64,000 nucleotides of DNA from Chitinophagales bacterium (GTDB lineage Bacteria; Bacteroidota; Bacteroidia; Chitinophagales; Chitinophagaceae). Position 1 is the stretch's first letter. The number at the start of each line of letters is the position of its first letter. Below, piece by piece: positions 34,021 to 43,416 of this stretch. The notes under the pieces are model-generated. The model did not search any database. It had not been told where the DNA came from and was given only the letters and a program-made list of their open reading frames with translations. A program made the position numbers and the translations under genes. The DNA lies in NCBI GenBank assembly GCA_020636575.1, contig JACJXP010000001.1, positions 186,001-250,000 of the forward strand. Reading direction: 5' to 3'.

Positions 34021-35493
34021 TTATTTAGAAATCAATCCCCTGACATCAACCTTATTAACGATCATTTTGCTGATGTCTTCAGATATATTTAAAAATAACT
34101 GCGGATACACTCCCAGAATTAATATTATAATTACAATTACACTCAATGCCAACTTTTCATTCCAGCTAAGATCCGGCATCCCGGATGATGGTACTATATT
34201 AGCACCATAAAATGTTTTCCTGACCATATTCAGGGTATACACAGCCCCCAAAATTATTCCCATTCCAGCCCCAATAATGAAAATGAAATAGTAATTGGAT
34301 GCTGTATTAATAACGCCATTAAACATTAAGAACTCTCCGACGAATCCATTGGTTAATGGCAGGGCGATATTGGCCAATGCGATAATGACAAAAAATATTG
34401 ACATCACAGGTGCTTGTTGCGCAAGGCCGCCTAAGCCCGACATTTTTCTTGTTCCGTATTTTTTTTCAATAATATCTGCCAGTATCCAGAGCCCAATAAT
34501 GTTAATACCATGATTAAACATCTGGATCATCACTCCCTGCATACCACTTTCATTGGCAGAAAAAACGGCCAGACACATCAGCCCAATATGGGCAATGGAT
34601 GAGTATGCGATCAATCTTCTAATATCATCCTGCCGAATGGCGATCAATGAAGCATAAATGATCCCGATGATGCATAAAGTACCAACAACATCACCCCATG
34701 AATAGGCTGCAACCGGGAATACAGGCAATAACCATCTTATTAATCCCAAAACACCCATTTTAACCATAATACCGCTTAAGACCATTGTAACAGCCCCCGG
34801 TGATTTTTCATATGTATCCGGTTGCCAGGTATGCAATGGCCATACGGGCATTTTAATAGCAAAGGCTGCAAAGAAGAGCCAGAAAAGCCAGGATTGGGTA
34901 TTAGGAGATAATTCAAGCTTATAGAAAGAATAGATCGAAAAAGAATGATCCGGTGTTTGAGATTGCAGGTATAAAATTCCGATCAACATCAAAACCGAGC
35001 CAACAAACGTATAAATGAAGAACTTGAATGTAACTCTTATGCGATCCTCACCACCCCATTGCGAACAAAGGAAATAAACAGGTATCAGTGCCAGTTCCCA
35101 GAAAAAGTAAAATAACAAAGCATCCATTGCCACAAATACTCCCATCAAACCTGCCTGCGACAGCAACATTAATGCAAAAAATCTATTCGCATTTTTGTAT
35201 GTGTTATTCCAGGTGGCGGCAAATATCAACGGAAATCCTATAGCAGTAAGCAAACACAGCAACTGCCCCATTCCATCAAGTGCAACTGAAAAACTGCCTC
35301 CTAATGCCTGCATCCATTCACCGTTGTAAGTAAGTCCGGCAGCGCCTGCTTTCAAAGTCACACCATATACCCCAAAAACCAAAACAATTAATGAAATAAG
35401 TAATGTCCAGATCCGGCTACTTTTTTCATTTTTGATAAAAAAAGCAGAAAGTCCGCCAAGTAATGGAATCAATATCAGTAAAACCGGAATCAT
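34021..35493 (-). CDS. nuoM: NADH-quinone oxidoreductase subunit M
   Basis: The 490-residue protein is a polytopic antiporter-like subunit with FYFFWELALIPVYFLCSQWGG (conserved Glu) and FAIKMPVWPLHTWQPDTYEKSPGAVTMVLSG with the conserved Lys and His. It pumps protons in complex I. It starts 1 nt before the nuoL stop region and precedes nuoN. Confidence 0.96.
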   Translation of the reverse strand: MIPVLLILIPLLGGLSAFFIKNEKSSRIWTLLISLIVLVFGVYGVTLKAGAAGLTYNGEWMQALGGSFSVALDGMGQLLCLLTAIGFPLIFAATWNNTYKNANRFFALMLLSQAGLMGVFVAMDALLFYFFWELALIPVYFLCSQWGGEDRIRVTFKFFIYTFVGSVLMLIGILYLQSQTPDHSFSIYSFYKLELSPNTQSWLFWLFFAAFAIKMPVWPLHTWQPDTYEKSPGAVTMVLSGIMVKMGVLGLIRWLLPVFPVAAYSWGDVVGTLCIIGIIYASLIAIRQDDIRRLIAYSSIAHIGLMCLAVFSANESGMQGVMIQMFNHGINIIGLWILADIIEKKYGTRKMSGLGGLAQQAPVMSIFFVIIALANIALPLTNGFVGEFLMFNGVINTASNYYFIFIIGAGMGIILGAVYTLNMVRKTFYGANIVPSSGMPDLSWNEKLALSVIVIIILILGVYPQLFLNISEDISKMIVNKVDVRGLISK

Positions 35494-35494
35494 A

Positions 35495-37399
35495 TTATTT
35501 TCTCAAAAAAAATTGAATCACAAAAATTAAAAGCATTCCCAGAACCATTAACAATACATATATCCCCACTTGCCCGCTTTGTAATAACCTTAACTGTCGT
35601 CCGCTGTATTGAACAGCTTTGCCAACCCCATTCACCAATCCATCTACGATCTTCTTATCAAATACATCTTTCAAAAAACCTGCAAATCTGTGCAAAGGAT
35701 TTACAATGGCCCTATCATATATCTCATCTACATACCATTTATTCTCGAGCAGTTTGCCAAAACCTTTTGATTCACTGCTTTTATAATTTCTGAATTTGAA
35801 CCAGGCGAAAATGATCATCAGCAATACCAGGCCTGTTGAAAGTCCCATGAGCATGTACTCTGTACTATGCGAAACATGATGTTCTCCTGTTTTTGATATC
35901 ACAGGTGACAAGAAACTACTCAGCTTATCACCATTTGCCTTAAACACTTCGGGTATTCCGACAAAGCCTCCAACAACGGAAAGTATCGCCAGAATGATCA
36001 GTGGGATAGTCATTGCTGAAGGGCTTTCATGCAGATGATGTTTTTGTTCATCAGTGCCTCTGAATTTTCCCGAGAATGTAAGGAACAATAAACGAAACAT
36101 ATAGAATGCTGTGAGCAAAGCAGCAAAAAGAGCTACTGCATAAAGAATTTTATTATGCTCAAATGCACTTAACAATATCGCATCTTTTGAAAAGAATCCA
36201 CTGAAAGGAGGTATCCCTGAAATAGCAATACAGCCGATCAAAAAAGTGAAATAGGTAATACTTAACTTCTTGCTCAATCCACCCATTTTCCGGATATCCT
36301 GTTCACCACCCATGGCATGAATTACGCTACCGCTACCCAGAAATAATAAAGCTTTAAAGAAGGCATGGGTCATTACATGAAAAACAGCGGCCACATAAGC
36401 GCCGGTACCAAGAGCCAAGAACATAAAGCCCAACTGACTCACCGTTGAATAAGCCAGTACTTTTTTAATATCATTTTGCTTTATGGCAATAGTAGCAGCA
36501 AGTAATGCCGTTGCAAGACCAACAATGGCTACTACTTCCATTGTAACAGATGAAAGTGAATAGAGAATGTTGCTGCGGGCAATCATGTATACACCTGCTG
36601 TTACCATGGTTGCAGCATGTATCAATGCCGATACGGGTGTCGGACCAGCCATGGCATCAGGCAGCCAGGTATACAAAGGTATTTGTGCACTTTTACCGGT
36701 AGCACCAATAAAGAGGAGCATGGTGACCAAGGTAATATCAGAAGCTGAGAATTTCTTTCCTTCTACATTGCCTTGCGCAACAGCAAACACATCATTGAAA
36801 TTTGCATTACCTACTCTTGCAATGATCCAGAAAATAGCGATCAGGAAAGCCAGATCACCAATCCGGTTCATGATGAATGCCTTGTTTGCCGCTTTATTAA
36901 ACTCAGTATTCTTAAACCAGTAGCCTATCAACAGGTATGAACAAAGACCCACTCCTTCCCAACCAATGAACATGATCACATAGTTGGCGCCCATTACCAG
37001 CAACAGCATGGAGAATACAAACAAATTCAGGTAAGAAAAATACCGGGCAAAATGTGCTGATCTCTCCTCATGCATATAAGCAGTAGAATACACATGGATC
37101 AAAAATCCAACGCCGGTAATGATCAGCAGGAAAATAGATGACAGCTGATCTATTTTGAATGCAAAAGGAATTTGCAACTCCCCTACCGAAATAAAATTAA
37201 AATAGCTGACCTCACCGACAGACCCGTTCTTCACTTGCAGAAACACCCATATACTTAAAGCAAAAGAAGCCAGAATTGTTCCGCAACCTATCAAGCTTGT
37301 AACTGACCTGGAAAGACTATTTCTTCCCAAACCGTTTACCAGGAATCCGATAAAAGGAAGAAGCGGGATCCAATACGCTATTTCGAAAAAATTATTCAT
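35495..37399 (-). CDS. nuoL: NADH-quinone oxidoreductase subunit L
   Basis: The 634-residue protein has the core FIGWEGVGLCSYLLIGYWF, GKSAQIPLYTWLPDAMAGPTPVSALIHAATMV and VFHVMTHAFFKALLFLGSGSVIHAM. It ends with the long lateral helix region and a final membrane anchor (YVLLMVLGMLLIFVIQFFL). It is the largest proton-pumping subunit. Length is normal for the family. Confidence 0.96.
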   Translation of the reverse strand: MNNFFEIAYWIPLLPFIGFLVNGLGRNSLSRSVTSLIGCGTILASFALSIWVFLQVKNGSVGEVSYFNFISVGELQIPFAFKIDQLSSIFLLIITGVGFLIHVYSTAYMHEERSAHFARYFSYLNLFVFSMLLLVMGANYVIMFIGWEGVGLCSYLLIGYWFKNTEFNKAANKAFIMNRIGDLAFLIAIFWIIARVGNANFNDVFAVAQGNVEGKKFSASDITLVTMLLFIGATGKSAQIPLYTWLPDAMAGPTPVSALIHAATMVTAGVYMIARSNILYSLSSVTMEVVAIVGLATALLAATIAIKQNDIKKVLAYSTVSQLGFMFLALGTGAYVAAVFHVMTHAFFKALLFLGSGSVIHAMGGEQDIRKMGGLSKKLSITYFTFLIGCIAISGIPPFSGFFSKDAILLSAFEHNKILYAVALFAALLTAFYMFRLLFLTFSGKFRGTDEQKHHLHESPSAMTIPLIILAILSVVGGFVGIPEVFKANGDKLSSFLSPVISKTGEHHVSHSTEYMLMGLSTGLVLLMIIFAWFKFRNYKSSESKGFGKLLENKWYVDEIYDRAIVNPLHRFAGFLKDVFDKKIVDGLVNGVGKAVQYSGRQLRLLQSGQVGIYVLLMVLGMLLIFVIQFFLRK

Positions 37400-37423
37400 C
37401 TTTTATTTCAGCCTGTGACCGAA

Positions 37424-37777
37424 TTAATGTTTTAACCTGTTTAAGAAATTAACATCTACCGAATGTATATTCCGGTACATCATCACTATGATCGCCAACC
37501 CCACACTTACTTCTGCAGCTGCCACTACCATGATAAAAAATACAAATAGCTGCCCGTCAGTTCCAACATTTGTAACTGCCTCTAACCCCGCCACTTTAAG
37601 TCTTTCTAGTTCAACTAAGTAATGCTTTTTTGAAAATGCAACCAACAGCAGATTTACTGCATTCAACATTAATTCAATACACATGAATATAATGATCGCA
37701 TTACGGCGTGTAAGCACACCCACTATTCCGATACTGAATAATGCTATTGCCAGAAATATGTAATAATTAATTGGCAT
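37424..37777 (-). CDS. nuoK: NADH-quinone oxidoreductase subunit K
   Basis: The 117-residue protein has three membrane helices with the conserved glutamates in IFMCIELMLNAVNLLLVAF and FFIMVVAAAEVSVGLAIIV. These lie on the proton path of complex I. An inserted loop (HYLVELERLKVAGLEAVTN) makes it slightly longer than the E. coli protein, as in other Bacteroidota. It starts 1 nt before the nuoJ end. Confidence 0.95.
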   Translation of the reverse strand: MPINYYIFLAIALFSIGIVGVLTRRNAIIIFMCIELMLNAVNLLLVAFSKKHYLVELERLKVAGLEAVTNVGTDGQLFVFFIMVVAAAEVSVGLAIIVMMYRNIHSVDVNFLNRLKH

Positions 37778-37778
37778 G

Positions 37779-38279
37779 TCATTCTTTTTTTCCGATCACT
37801 ACCGCACCTACCATTGCACTTAAAAATAAAATACTGCTTATTTCAAATGGCACCACATAAGTGCTGAACAGTTCTTTACCCAAATTCTTGATCAATCCTA
37901 TATCGCCACCATTTACCATAGCTACTTGCTTTTTTAGTCCTACATCTTTCAACGCTGCCACCAACACCAATAATAAACACCCTCCCGCAATAGCGCCGAT
38001 CATTTTGATCCATCGGTTCTTTTGTGGCTCTGTCTCTTTATTCAGGTTCATCAACATGATTACAAAAAGAAACAATACCATGATGGCACCAGCATATACA
38101 ATAATATTTACGATAGCTAAAAACTGGGCATTCAAAAGAATATAATGGCCGGAAATAGAGAAGAAGGTGACGATAAGCCAGAGTACACTATAAACGGGAT
38201 TCTTACTGGTAATCATCATCAATGCACTGAAAATGGCAACAACAGTTAAAAACCCAAATAATATTTTAATAATTATCAT
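37779..38279 (-). CDS. nuoJ: NADH-quinone oxidoreductase subunit J
   Basis: The 166-residue protein has five predicted membrane helices with the ND6/NuoJ pattern NPVYSVLWLIVTFFSISGHYILLNAQFLAIVNIIVYAGAIMVLFLFVIML, given here only as key segments NPVYSVLWLIVTFFSISGH and IVYAGAIMVLFLF. The pi-bulge Tyr in the third helix is visible. It joins NuoK and NuoH near the quinone site. Confidence 0.94.
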   Translation of the reverse strand: MIIIKILFGFLTVVAIFSALMMITSKNPVYSVLWLIVTFFSISGHYILLNAQFLAIVNIIVYAGAIMVLFLFVIMLMNLNKETEPQKNRWIKMIGAIAGGCLLLVLVAALKDVGLKKQVAMVNGGDIGLIKNLGKELFSTYVVPFEISSILFLSAMVGAVVIGKKE

Positions 38280-38302
38280 TTCTCTAAGCCGTTGGTCTAT
38301 TC

Positions 38303-38845
38303 TTAATTCTTAACTGATTTTTCTCCTAATGCTTTTTGATACGCTTCCGGTTCATTGATCGGATGGGGTATCAACATATCTTCTTTCTTATATATAAATC
38401 CTTTTCTCGCATAGTTTGCCGGGGCAAATGTCTGCGATAAGTATATAGCATCCTTGGGACAAGCCTCTTCACACAAGCCACAGAAAATACAGCGCAACAT
38501 GTTGATCTCGTATTTTGCGGCATATTTCTCTTCCCTATAAAGGTTCTCCTCTCCGGGCAACCTTTCCGCCGCTTCCATTGTAATTGCTTCAGCCGGGCAG
38601 GCCACTGCACATAAACCACAGGCAGTACAGTTCTCTCTACCTTCTGCGTCACGGTTCAACACATGTAATCCACGGAATATTTTTGAAAAGGGCCTTTTTT
38701 GCTCCGGGTAATTTATAGTAGGCCTTTTTTTGAAAAGATGGCTGAATGTGATCGCCATACCTTTTATAATATTCCATACATACAGCTTCTCGAGCCATGT
38801 TAATGGCTTTCTGCTTACTTCTATGGACCTGTTTGTTAACTGCAT
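38303..38845 (-). CDS. nuoI: NADH-quinone oxidoreductase subunit I (two [4Fe-4S])
   Basis: The 180-residue ferredoxin-like subunit has two cluster motifs, CTACGLCAVACP and CIFCGLCEEACP. These hold N6a and N6b on the path from the peripheral arm to quinone. The N-terminus (LEKLYVWNIIKGMAITFSHLF) forms the amphipathic membrane-contact helices. It lies between nuoH and nuoJ. Confidence 0.96.
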   Translation of the reverse strand: MQLTNRSIEVSRKPLTWLEKLYVWNIIKGMAITFSHLFKKRPTINYPEQKRPFSKIFRGLHVLNRDAEGRENCTACGLCAVACPAEAITMEAAERLPGEENLYREEKYAAKYEINMLRCIFCGLCEEACPKDAIYLSQTFAPANYARKGFIYKKEDMLIPHPINEPEAYQKALGEKSVKN

Positions 38846-38896
38846 TATTTATGTTATCGAATTCCTATTTTTAAAGTCCGCAAATATATTTCAACA

Positions 38897-39955
38897 TTAC
38901 TTGTTTAACCATAATACCACTGCCGCTGTTATGATCATATTGGCCAATGCCAGCGGGATCAGTTTTTTCCATCCCAGGTTCATCAATTGATCATACCGGA
39001 AACGAGGTATCGTCCAGCGTATCCAGATGAAAACAAAGAGGAAGAAAAATGTTTTAGCCATTAATGCACAAAAGCCAAGTATCGTCAACATGTTTCCTGA
39101 TAATCCCCATTTGGTTTCATCAACAAAAGGCAGGATATCGTATCCTCCAAAAAACAAGGTTGCCATTACCGCACTGCTGATGAACATATTGATATATTCA
39201 GCAAACAGGTAAAAGCCCAGTTTCATAGAAGAATATTCCTGGTGATATCCAAAGTTCAATTCATTCTCTGCTTCCGGCAGGTCAAATGGTGTACGGTTAC
39301 ACTCTGCCAAAGCACAAACAAAGAATATAAAGAAACCTATCGGCTGATAAATGACATGCCACACATTACTTCCCTGGATCTGGTTGCCCACAATACCACT
39401 CATCTGTAAAGTACCTGTCAGCATTAACACAGCTAGTAATGATAAACCCATTGCCAGTTCATACGAGATCATCTGGGAAGCTCCCCTAATGGCAGCGATC
39501 AATGAAAATTTGTTATTGGAAGCCCATCCACCGATCATGATCCCATAAACACCCAAGCTCACCACTCCAAAAATGTAAAGAATCCCGATGTTGATATCAG
39601 CGATCTGTAATGAAACATCTTTCCCAAAAATATGAAGGGTACCGCCCCAGGGAATTACAGCACTTGTCAGTAGTGCTGTGATCATTGCCAGGGAAGGACC
39701 GAGAATAAATAAAAACTTTGATGAGGCTAAAGGAATGATCTCTTCCTTGAAGAAAAGCTTACCGCCATCAGCCAAAGGCTGCAAAATTCCAAAGGGACCT
39801 GCCCTATTAGGCCCTCTGCGATCCTGTAACCAGGCAGCCACTTTTCTTTCTGCGTAAGTAGTGTACATAGCAATAATAAGCGACAGGGTCACAATGAAAC
39901 CTACCAGTATAAATTTTTCCAGTAGAAATATCCAGTCTATTACCAGTAAATACAT
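38897..39955 (-). CDS. nuoH: NADH-quinone oxidoreductase subunit H
   Basis: The 352-residue protein has eight or nine membrane helices with the family signatures AERKVAAWLQDRRGPNRAGPFG and ALAECNRTPFDLPEAENELNFGYHQEYSSMKLG, of which the second is named here by its positions near 230-262. It shapes the quinone chamber. It starts 3 nt before the nuoG end, so coupling is likely. Confidence 0.96.
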   Translation of the reverse strand: MYLLVIDWIFLLEKFILVGFIVTLSLIIAMYTTYAERKVAAWLQDRRGPNRAGPFGILQPLADGGKLFFKEEIIPLASSKFLFILGPSLAMITALLTSAVIPWGGTLHIFGKDVSLQIADINIGILYIFGVVSLGVYGIMIGGWASNNKFSLIAAIRGASQMISYELAMGLSLLAVLMLTGTLQMSGIVGNQIQGSNVWHVIYQPIGFFIFFVCALAECNRTPFDLPEAENELNFGYHQEYSSMKLGFYLFAEYINMFISSAVMATLFFGGYDILPFVDETKWGLSGNMLTILGFCALMAKTFFFLFVFIWIRWTIPRFRYDQLMNLGWKKLIPLALANMIITAAVVLWLNK

Positions 39956-39958
39956 ACT

Positions 39959-41068
39959 CTATTCAGATTGATCTTTCTTTTCAAATGTTTTGCTTGTAGC
40001 GGGTCCGGGTAAAGCAGCCAGTTCCACACTATTTACATCGCTTACGCTATGAATATCCATTAACAACTTCGGATCCCTGCCACCCATTACCTCACTAATT
40101 GTTTCATTTGGCTTCTGCAAACCAATATAATGCCCTTGCGAAATAACAGAATGACGATTCACTTTTGTGGGCCCTTCGATCACCCAGTCATTTACATGTT
40201 TTTTATCAAAGCGGCAGGTGTTGCAAATCCAACCGGGTTTGCCATCATAGCTTTGTACTTCACCCCATTCATCCTTTCTTGCAGTAACCCTTAATACTTC
40301 ATCTCCTCTTTCCCATAAGGTTACTTTACCACAGCACTTATCACAATCCCTGTGCGCATCTACAGGTTTGGTGAACCAAACCCTGTTTTTAAACCGGAAT
40401 GTTTTATCGGTTAATGCTCCAACCGGGCAAACATCTATCATGTTGCCGCTAAAGTCATTGTCAATTGCTTTGGATATATAGGTAGATATCTCTGCATGAT
40501 CACCCCTGTCTAACACTCCATGCACCCTGTTATTGGTCAGCTGATCCGCTACATAGGTGCAACGATAACAAAGTATACACCTTGTCATGTGTAGTTGTAT
40601 ATAAGGACCGATATCTTCTTTCTCAAATGTTCTTCTGTTGAATTCGTAACGGGTGCCTTCTTTACCATGCTCATATCCCAGGTCCTGCAGATGACATTCC
40701 CCGGCCTGGTCACAAATAGGACAATCCAACGGATGGTTGAGTAAAAGAAACTCTACCACACCGGCCCTTGCATCCTGTACTCTTTCGCTGGTGATATTTT
40801 TTACCTCCATACCATCCATTACCGTAGTACGGCATGATGCAACCAGTTTAGGCATTGGTCTTGGGTCTTTCTCAGAACCTTTTGACACCTCAACCAAACA
40901 GGTACGGCATTTACCACCGCTGCCCTGCAGTTTGCTGTAAAAGCACATAGCCGGGGGAGTTACATCTCCACCAATTTGCCGTGCAGCTTGTAGGATAGTA
41001 GTACCAGGCTCAACATCGATAGTGATGTTGTCTACAGTTACTTTAAATAATTTTTTTTCTTCGCTCAT
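39959..41068 (-). CDS. nuoG: NADH-quinone oxidoreductase subunit G, short form
   Basis: The 369-residue protein has a [2Fe-2S] domain (CFYSKLQGSGGKCRTC), the His/Cys ligated cluster (HPLDCPICDQAGECHLQD), a ferredoxin-like pair (CILCYRC and DVCPVGAL) and a further Cys set (CDKCCGKV, CNTC). The molybdopterin-like C-terminal region of most NuoG proteins (800-900 residues) is absent. Short forms are known in Bacteroidota (recollection), so this is not scored as truncation. It lies between nuoF and nuoH. Confidence 0.93.
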   Translation of the reverse strand: MSEEKKLFKVTVDNITIDVEPGTTILQAARQIGGDVTPPAMCFYSKLQGSGGKCRTCLVEVSKGSEKDPRPMPKLVASCRTTVMDGMEVKNITSERVQDARAGVVEFLLLNHPLDCPICDQAGECHLQDLGYEHGKEGTRYEFNRRTFEKEDIGPYIQLHMTRCILCYRCTYVADQLTNNRVHGVLDRGDHAEISTYISKAIDNDFSGNMIDVCPVGALTDKTFRFKNRVWFTKPVDAHRDCDKCCGKVTLWERGDEVLRVTARKDEWGEVQSYDGKPGWICNTCRFDKKHVNDWVIEGPTKVNRHSVISQGHYIGLQKPNETISEVMGGRDPKLLMDIHSVSDVNSVELAALPGPATSKTFEKKDQSE

Positions 41069-41086
41069 AATATATTCCTAAGCTGA

Positions 41087-42445
41087 TCAGGCAGGTGTTG
41101 CTATAGGCAACGGATCTGCATAATTAGCCAGTCCGTAATTTCTTCTTAAACAATCATCAGGATTCTCCACATGCCATTCAAACTCATCCCTGAAATGACG
41201 GATCGCTGCAGCTACCGGCCAGGCAGCTGCATCACCCAAGGGGCAAATGGTGTTTCCTTCAATTTTGCGCTGAATATCCCACAACAGATCAATATCACTT
41301 TTCCTTCCCTTGCCATTCTCGATATTCAACAATATTTTTTCCATCCAGCCGGTTCCTTCCCTGCAGGGCGAACATTGACCACAGCTTTCATGACGATAAA
41401 ACCTTGCTAATGTATATGTATGTTTTACTACACATTGGTTATCGTCCAAAACAATAAAACCACCTGACCCCATCATAGAACCAGTAGCAAAACCACCATC
41501 GCTCAAACTCTCATAATTCATGAGACGGGTCTCTCCTTTAGCAGTTTTTAATAGCAGGTTAGCAGGCAGAATAGGAACTGAAGAACCGCCCGGTATACAT
41601 GCTTTTAGTTTTCTGCCATTAGCGACCCCGCCACAATATTCATCGCTATAAATAAACTCTTCTACACTGATCGTCATATCAATTTCATAAACACCCGGCT
41701 TTTTGATATTTCCGCAGGCAGATATCAGTTTGGTGCCGGTTGAACGACCAATACCGATCTTCGCATACTCTTCACCGCCATCATTGATGATCGGAACCAC
41801 CGCAGCTATCGTTTCCACATTATTCACTACCGTCGGACAATCCCACAAACCTTTTACAGCAGGGAAGGGAGGTTTGATCCTTGGATTTCCTCTTTTACCT
41901 TCCAGCGATTCGAGCAATGCTGTTTCTTCACCACAGATATAAGCTCCGGCACCTCTTTGTACATATATCTCCAGGTCGAAGCCGGTACCCAAAATGTTTT
42001 TTCCTAACCAGCCATTGTTCTTTGCTTCTGCAATGGCTTGTTCTAAAATATCAACGATCCAGGCATACTCACCCCGGATATAGATATAAGAAGTATTGGA
42101 ACCTAAAGCATACGATGAAGTAATGATACCCTCAATCAAAATGTGCGGAATAAACTCCATCAGGTATCTATCCTTAAAAGTACCCGGTTCACTTTCATCA
42201 GCATTTACTACCAGGTAACGGGGCACACCTTCAGGCTTGGCCAAAAAACCCCATTTCATACCAGTAGGAAATCCGGCGCCACCCCTACCCCTGAGTCCGC
42301 TTTTCTTAACTTCTTCTGTTACCTCATCAGGTGTCATAGACTTCAAAGCCTTTTCCACACTACGATAACCACCTTCACGGCGGTAGACATCGTAGTTTCT
42401 GATGCCTTCTACATGTGCTTTGTCTAATAATAATTTTTTGCTCAT
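41087..42445 (-). CDS. nuoF: NADH-quinone oxidoreductase subunit F (NADH and FMN binding)
   Basis: The start is set at ATG 42445 (MSKKLLLDKAHVEG, 452 residues). A longer frame would overlap the NTF2-like gene. Visible motifs are the glycine-rich GLRGRGGAGFPTGMKWGF for NADH, YLVVNADESEPGTFKDR, the FMN-site GAYICGEETALLESLEG and the cluster N3 ligands ESCGQCSPCREG with a later Cys. It oxidises NADH and passes electrons to the N3 cluster. Confidence 0.96.
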   Translation of the reverse strand: MSKKLLLDKAHVEGIRNYDVYRREGGYRSVEKALKSMTPDEVTEEVKKSGLRGRGGAGFPTGMKWGFLAKPEGVPRYLVVNADESEPGTFKDRYLMEFIPHILIEGIITSSYALGSNTSYIYIRGEYAWIVDILEQAIAEAKNNGWLGKNILGTGFDLEIYVQRGAGAYICGEETALLESLEGKRGNPRIKPPFPAVKGLWDCPTVVNNVETIAAVVPIINDGGEEYAKIGIGRSTGTKLISACGNIKKPGVYEIDMTISVEEFIYSDEYCGGVANGRKLKACIPGGSSVPILPANLLLKTAKGETRLMNYESLSDGGFATGSMMGSGGFIVLDDNQCVVKHTYTLARFYRHESCGQCSPCREGTGWMEKILLNIENGKGRKSDIDLLWDIQRKIEGNTICPLGDAAAWPVAAAIRHFRDEFEWHVENPDDCLRRNYGLANYADPLPIATPA

Positions 42446-42482
42446 ATTAATTATCCCGAAGGAAAATATTAATTCGTCTTTA

Positions 42483-42905
42483 TCAATTTCCTCTGATCGC
42501 CTGTCTTGCAAATAACAACCATCTCTTTCCTTTCTTTACCCAAACCTCCAGCACTTTTAAATGGTAATTACCATTATTTCCATTTAATACCCCCGTTATG
42601 TCTGCAATAAACCTTGCATGTGCCACACCGCCATTTATTTCAACCCTCAGGCTATCTTCTCTATAACTGGTATAGATCATATAACCTGTTTCCAGGTGAT
42701 CAATCAATTCTTTTTTTGTTTCAACCCAACCATTACTATGTCCATAGCTCAGCGCCTTATCCGTATGCTGATTAATAGACCCTATATTCTTATTCACCAG
42801 GTATTGATGAAACTCCTTAAGTGTTGCCGAAAGTTTATCTTCTTCCGATTGTGCTTTTGCAAAACCTGTAATCCCTAAAAGAACTATTATTAATAACTTT
42901 TTCAA
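42483..42905 (-). CDS. Secreted NTF2-like (DUF4440-type) protein inside the nuo operon
   Basis: The 140-residue protein has a signal peptide (MKKLLIIVLLGITGFAKA) and a cone-shaped NTF2/SnoaL-like fold pattern (LKEFHQYLVNKNIGSINQH, then HARFIADITGVLNGN and LKVLEVWVKKGKRWLLFARQA). The family includes small ketosteroid-isomerase-like proteins of unknown function. It lies 3 nt after nuoE and 37 nt before nuoF, so it is cotranscribed with complex I, but a periplasmic protein cannot be a NuoE/F-side subunit. Confidence 0.8.
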   Translation of the reverse strand: MKKLLIIVLLGITGFAKAQSEEDKLSATLKEFHQYLVNKNIGSINQHTDKALSYGHSNGWVETKKELIDHLETGYMIYTSYREDSLRVEINGGVAHARFIADITGVLNGNNGNYHLKVLEVWVKKGKRWLLFARQAIRGN

Positions 42906-42908
42906 GTT

Positions 42909-43406
42909 TTAGTTTTTTGAAGCAGCATTTTGTCTGCATTCCTCAATAATAGCATCCACTTTTTCTTTGGTCAGATGCTCCCTGTAATGTTTACCCATCT
43001 GCATCATCGGTGCATATCCACATGCTCCCAGGCATTCCACTGTTTTCAAAGTGAACATGCCATCCTCAGTTGTTTCACCCGGTCTGATCCCTAATTTCTC
43101 GTGGATATATTTTACTATGTCATCACTGCCGTTCAACATACAAGGCCCTGTCTGGCAAACTTCAAACATATACCTGCCCACCTGTTTCAGGTTGTACATG
43201 CTATAAAAAGTAGCTACCTCATACACTTCAATGGGTTTGAGCTTCAGCAGATCCGCCACATAATCCATTGTTTCCGCACTTAGCCAACCGCCAAACTCCT
43301 GTTGTGCCAAATGCAACACAGGCAATAAAGCGCTTTTATGTTTCCCTTCGGGATAACGTTTTACGATCTGTTCTACTTCTTTTAATTTCTCGTCCGAAAA
43401 TTTCAT
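42909..43406 (-). CDS. nuoE: NADH-quinone oxidoreductase subunit E ([2Fe-2S])
   Basis: The 165-residue protein is a thioredoxin-like ferredoxin with ligands in CQTGPCMLNG and CLGACGYAPMMQMG (cluster N1a). The N-terminal helices (VEQIVKRYPEGKHKSALLPVLHLAQ) are typical. It pairs with NuoF. The gene lies 10 nt after nuoD. Confidence 0.96.
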   Translation of the reverse strand: MKFSDEKLKEVEQIVKRYPEGKHKSALLPVLHLAQQEFGGWLSAETMDYVADLLKLKPIEVYEVATFYSMYNLKQVGRYMFEVCQTGPCMLNGSDDIVKYIHEKLGIRPGETTEDGMFTLKTVECLGACGYAPMMQMGKHYREHLTKEKVDAIIEECRQNAASKN

Positions 43407-43416
43407 CGGTTATTTA

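Noticed and set aside
39959..41068. NuoG as a truncated pseudogene
   Set aside because: All cluster ligands are present, and short NuoG forms without the molybdopterin-like region are known in Bacteroidota.
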